Of a stretch of DNA of 64,000 nucleotides, positions 60,019 to 64,000 are shown in pieces. Numbering within the stretch: the stretch's first letter is position 1; every line of letters starts with the position of its first letter. The DNA comes from Delphinus delphis (Eukaryota; Chordata; Mammalia; Artiodactyla; Delphinidae). Position numbers and translations under genes: made by a program. Where the stretch lies: NCBI RefSeq assembly GCF_949987515.2, contig NW_027192659.1, forward strand, positions 1,054,001 through 1,118,000, given 5' to 3'. The notes under the pieces were generated by a model that made no database searches, was not told the DNA's origin, and was given only the letters and a program-made list of their open reading frames with translations.

Positions 60019-61596
60019 GAATGTTGCACCCGAGTACCAGGGTACGAAAACTGAGACATATTTGAACACGTCTCCCAATCACATGGTTGATCATACTCTA
60101 GGTTCCACATGCATGTTATAGCTGAAGGAAGAATACCTTAAACCTGGGTAGTTGAAACCTGTGGAATGGGTACCATGCAATATGACTTCAAAGGGTCTTC
60201 ATTTGCTCACCGAACCTCTCCAATCCTATCACTGCTGCGTTTATGCCCCTGTACACATGCTTGATTCTCTTTCGGAGACATAGCAATCCATAGGTTTTAA
60301 GATACTTACTAGTCAGGTACATTCTTAGGCGTTTAATATGCGGTGTTGAGTCCATTTCGTTGAGCAAGGAGTAGCTCTTGTCTATTCCATATTTGGCTTA
60401 AGGAACTTTATGTGTGCTCATTTCAATCTCTGGTTTTATGCAGCACCCCAACTCACCTTTCCCCTTAAGCAAGCATAAGTTGGCTTTCTAAATTTGAGAA
60501 GCTGTTCTGTTTTGGAATTCAGTTTCTGTGTAGCCAAGTTTACATTCCGTGTATTAGTGATATCTTATGATGTTTCTTTTTCTGTGTGACTTATTTCAGT
60601 TAGAACCATCGTACCTGAATCTACTCATTATGCTGCTACGGGCCTCATGACATAGATATCATTGCTGAGTTATACTGCATTGTACGTAAGTACCACAAGT
60701 TCTTTATCCATTTTTCACTTTCTGTGATGTTGAACTTGTACTGTAAACGAGGTTCTTGTAAACAGAGCCGTTCCAAACTTTGGGGTGGCTGTGTCCTTTT
60801 GATTTTAATTTCCCTAAGCTATAGGACCATAAGTGGAAGTGCCCTAGGCTCTGTTGCTTTGTTTTTTAGATGTTTCAGGAAACACCATACACTTCTCCCG
60901 AGTGGTTGTTGGCAATTTACATCCCGCCCATCAGCATAACAAGGCTCCCAGTTCTCAATGGCCTGTTGCCTTTCTGGATTTTACACTTTTTTCAGATGGC
61001 CCTTTTGACCGGGGGGAAGTGAGACTTCATTGTAGTGCAGATTTCCTTTGCAAGCTTGCTTGGTTGGCCAAAAAGTGCGTATGCGTTTTTTCCTGATTAT
61101 ATTCAGGAAAAAACGCATACGCCCTTTTTGGCCAAGTGCATCATTGTGGACGTTCTGCCTCTTTTCCTATGCTTTCAATGCAATTCCAGTCTACCTCCTG
61201 AAATCGGTTTCCTGCAATTCTGCCCCGCTTTCAAGTCCTCTTGGCAGCCTTACTTCAGTCTATTTTTGGACTATAGCTGTCATTTATAACTCTGCAGGTT
61301 TGTGAATTACAGTGCCCCTGAGCTCCTTTCTTCAACTCGCTTTCTTGTGACCTGGCCGCAACACCGCAGGATGGCTTCAGGCCCTAATCTGGTTCCGGCC
61401 CGGCATGCTGAGCCTTTGGTTAATTCCTCTTCCTGGTGGGAAATGAGAGTTAAATTTGCCCGTCCAGACACCTCCAGCTACCCTCTCATTGGTTCTCGCT
61501 ATTCCTGTTCATCTTCCGCAGAAATTGCAAACTGGGCCAAACAGGAGGTTAAAGGGACTGACTCTCCAAGTGGGGAGAGTGTTAGTAAAGCGTCTG
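60019..61596. repeat. Satellite monomer 39 (class II/I mosaic)
   Basis: Length 1,578 bp. Palindrome 61064-61135 has two left-arm mismatches. Class II marker near 60673-60688, then 'ctgtgatgttgaacttgtactg' type hybrid sequence and 'gagccgttcc'. Carries the two-base loss (cctgttgcc) seen in monomers 4 and 5. Confidence 0.95.
61064..61135. mobile_element. Palindrome with unpaired left-arm changes (monomer 39)
   Basis: Left arm has 'aagtgcgt' without the matching right-arm change, and 'cctgattatattc' breaks pairing near the centre. It shows the same left-arm base as monomers 2 and 40 but in the unpaired state. Confidence 0.85.
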
Positions 61597-63174
61597 GAAT
61601 GTTGCACCCGAGTACCAGGGGAGGAGAACTGAGACATATTTGAACACGTCTCCCGTTCACATGGTTGATCATACTCTGTATTCCACATGCATGTTTAAGC
61701 TGAAGGAAGAATACCTTAAACATGGAGAGTTGAGACCCGTGTAAAGGGTACCATGCAATATGACTTCAAAGGGTCTTCATTTGCTCACCGAACCTCTCCA
61801 ATCCTATCAGTGCTGCGTTTATGCCCCTGTACACACGCTTGATTCTCTTTTGGAGACATAGCAATCCATAGGTTTTAAGATACTTACTAGTCAGGTACAT
61901 TCTTAGGCGTTTAATATGGGGTTTTGAGTCCATTTTGTTGAGCAAGGAGTAGCTCTTGTATATTCCATATTTGGCTTAAGGAACTTTATCTGTGCTCATT
62001 TCAATCTCTGGTTTTATACAGCACCCCAACTCACCTTTCCCCGTAAGCAAGCATAAGTTGGTTCTAAATTTGAGACCCTGTTCTGTTTTGGAATGCAGTT
62101 CCTGTGTAGCCAAGTTTAAATTCCGTGTATTAGTGATATCTTATGATGTTTCTTTTTCTGTTTGACTTATTTCAGTTAGAATCATCGTACCTGAATCCAC
62201 TCATTATGCTGCTACGGGCCTGATGACATAGATTTCATTGCTGAGTGATACTGCATTGTACGTAAGTACCACAAGTTCTTTATCCATTTTTCACTTTCTG
62301 TGATATTGAACTTGTACGGTAAACGAGGTTCTTGTAAACGGAGGCGTCCCAAACTTTGGGGTGGCTGTGTCTTTTTGATTTTAATTTCCCTAAGCTATAG
62401 GACCATAAGTGGAAGTGCCCTAGGCTCTGTTGCTTTGTTTTTTCGATGTTTCAGGAAACACCATACACTTCTCCCGAGTGGTTGTTGGCAATTTACATCC
62501 CGCCCATCAGCATAACAAGGCTCCCAGTTCTCCATGGCCTGTCCTGCCTTTCTGGATTTTACACTTTCTTCAGATGGCCCTTTTGACCGGGGAGAAGTGA
62601 GACTTCATTGTAGTGCAGATTTCCTTTGCAAGCTTGCTGGGTTGGCCAAAAAGTGCGTATGCGTTTTTTCCTGAATATATTCAGGAAAAAACGCATACGC
62701 ACTTTTTGGCCAAGTGCATCATTGTGGACGTTCTGCCTCTTTTCCTATGCTTTCAATGCAATTCCAGTCTACCTCCTGAAATCGGTTTCCTGCAATTCTG
62801 CCCCGCTTTCAAGTCCTCTTGGCAGCCTTACTTCAGTATATTTTTGGACGATAGCTGTCATTTATAACTCTGCAGGTTTGTGAATTACAGTGCCCCTGAG
62901 CTCCTTTCTTCAACTCGCTTTCTTTTCAGCTGGCCGCAACACCGCAGGATGGCTTCAGGCCCTAATCTGGTTCTGGCCCGGCACGCTGAGCCTTTGGTTA
63001 ATTCCTCTTCCTGGTGGGAAATGAGAGTTAAATTTGCCCGTCCAGACACCTCCAGCTAGCCTCTCATTGGTTCTCGCTATTCCTGTTCATCTTCCGCAGA
63101 AATTGCAAACTGGGCCAAACAGGAGGTTAAAGGGACTGACTCTCCAAGTCGGGAGAGTGTTAGTAAAGCGTCTG
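61597..63174. repeat. Satellite monomer 40 (class II)
   Basis: Length 1,578 bp. Palindrome 62642-62713, fully paired through a double change. A three-base loss ('gttggttctaaa' for 'gttggttttctaaa') lies near 62060. Private: 'tctgtattccac', 'ggggttttgag', 'tctttgacttat'-type changes around 62158 and 'ttgctgggttgg' just before the palindrome. Confidence 0.95.
62642..62713. mobile_element. Perfect palindrome by double substitution (monomer 40)
   Basis: Left arm 'aagtgcgt' and right arm 'acgcactt' both differ from the common form yet pair exactly. It is the only copy that differs from the common sequence and is still a perfect palindrome. Confidence 0.9.
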
Positions 63175-64000
63175 GAATGTTGCACCCGAGTACCAGGGGA
63201 GGAAAACTGAGACATATTTGAACACGTCTCCCGATCACATGGTTGATCATACTCTGGGTTCCACATGCATGTTTTAGCTGAAGGAAGAATACCTAAAACC
63301 TGGGTAGTTGAAACCCGTGGAATGGGTACCATGCAATGTGACTTCAAAGCGTCTTCATTTGATCACCGAACCTCTCCAATCCTATCACTGCTGCGTTTAT
63401 GCCCCTGTACACATGCTTGATTCTCTTTCGGAGACATAGCAATCTATAGGTTTTAAGATACTTACTAGTCAGGTACATTCTTAGGCGTTTAATATGCGGT
63501 GTTGAGTCCATTTCGTTGAGCAAGGAGTAGCTCTTGTCTATTCCATATTTGGCTTAAGGAACTTTATCTGTGCTCATTTCAATCTCTGGTTTTATGCAGC
63601 ACCCCAACTCACCTTTCCCCTTAAGCAAGCATAAGTTGGTTTTCTAAATTTGAGACCCTGTTCTTTTCTGTAATTCAGTTCCTGCGTAGCCAAGTTTACA
63701 TTCCGTGTTTTACTGATATCTTATGATGTTTCTTTTTCTGTGTGACTTATTTCAGTTAGAATCATCATACCTGAATCCACTCATTGTGCTGCTAAGGGCC
63801 TGATGACACAGATTTCATTGCTGAGTGATATTGCTTTGTAAGTAAATACCACAACTTCTTTATCCATTTTTCCCATTCTGCGCTGTTGAATTTGTACTGT
63901 AAACGAGGTTCTTGTAAACAGAGGCGTCCCAAACTTTGGGGTGGCTGTGTCTTTTTGATTTTAATTTCCCTAAGCTATAGGACCATAAGTGGAAGTGCCC
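63175..64000. repeat. Satellite monomer 41, partial (class I/II mosaic)
   Basis: First 826 bp of a further monomer, cut by the window end before its palindrome. Class I 'tattgctttgtaag' near 63828, 'ctgcgctgttgaatttg' near 63879, then class II 'gaggcgtccc' near 63921. It shows that the array continues beyond the window. Confidence 0.95.

Larger units (their letters stand above)
1..64000. repeat. L1-derived 1.58-kb tandem satellite array (cetacean common satellite type)
   Basis: The whole window is a head-to-tail array: 40 full monomers and one partial, all in one orientation, with no intervening unique DNA. Repeat boundaries were found by reading the recurring 'gaatgttgcacccgag' motif. Lengths run from 1,578 to 1,580 bp. 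Each monomer reads on the minus strand as the 3' part of an L1 LINE (end of ORF2 plus 3' UTR) with a 72-bp palindrome inside it. Known (from memory): a conserved 1,579-bp highly repetitive component in killer whale, and L1 as the basic unit of cetacean heterochromatin satellites. The likely location is constitutive heterochromatin. No single-copy gene, rRNA, tRNA or transposase was seen, and no array edge is reached at either end. The assignment to cetacean is inference from length and L1 content. Confidence 0.95.

Noticed and set aside
61302..61643. 113-codon frame, the longest in the window (and 109 codons at 53407-53736)
   Set aside because: Same monomer region in both; each arises from a small indel that happens to keep a frame open. 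The other monomers are closed there.
1..64000. CRISPR-like regular spacing of repeats
   Set aside because: The period is 1.58 kb and the sequence between palindromes is itself repeated, so there are no unique spacers and no cas genes.
1..64000. CENP-B box in the monomer
   Set aside because: Checked TTCG- and CCCG-containing stretches by eye on both strands (for example 'tttcgttgagcaagg', 'cccgagtaccaggg'); none satisfies the TTCG-4-A-2-CGGG spacing.
1..64000. tRNA-derived SINEs, tRNA or rRNA genes
   Set aside because: No A/B-box-like head, A-rich tail or rRNA core sequence stands out, and nothing interrupts the 1.58-kb period.

Overview
The window is one uninterrupted tandem array of a satellite DNA and contains no gene that I can support. 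It holds 40 complete monomers of 1,578 to 1,580 bp (6 of 1,578, 14 of 1,579 and 20 of 1,580; mean about 1,579.4), plus the first 826 bp of a 41st. All lie head to tail in the same orientation. I set the monomer phase at a conserved 'gaatgttgcacccgag' motif. The many 60-113 codon open frames recur once per monomer, overlap in several frames and are shadows of the repeat.

The monomer length and content point to a cetacean, most likely a delphinoid (dolphin, killer whale, porpoise group). From memory, a conserved 1,579-bp highly repetitive component was described in killer whale, and cetacean heterochromatin satellites were later reported to be built from L1. The sequence fits both. Read on the minus strand, nearly the whole monomer aligns by eye with the 3' part of a mammalian L1 LINE: the end of ORF2 followed by the 3' UTR. 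The truncated ORF2 end of one copy joins the 3' UTR end of the next. In the phase used here (S = monomer start), S to about S+185 is internal ORF2, about S+185 to S+215 is the head-to-tail junction, about S+215 to S+520 is the L1 3' UTR, and S+521 to the end is ORF2. The ORF2 part is interrupted by a 72-bp palindrome at about S+1047. Species and L1 subfamily cannot be fixed without a database search.

The palindrome has 36-bp arms and no loop, and it is present in all 40 complete monomers. Twenty-six copies are perfect palindromes (25 of one sequence, one by a paired double change) and 14 carry mismatches. It resembles a mariner-derived MITE, with ends close to the 'ggttggccaaaaag' type I recall from cetartiodactyl genomes.

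Region by region: 1-9.5 kb (monomers 1-6) holds individually diverged copies. 9.5-16 kb (7-10) is a tandem dimer, AB-AB, with no base difference that I found. 13.1-32.2 kb (9-21) contains a seven-monomer, 11,059-bp near-identical repetition. 33-44 kb (22-29) is a second homogenised zone with monomer, dimer and six-monomer periodicities. 45-64 kb (30-41) returns to diverged copies. Two monomer classes (I and II), separated by a cluster of linked substitutions about 640-760 bp into the unit, alternate or run in blocks. Several monomers are mosaics of the two, as expected from unequal crossover and gene conversion.
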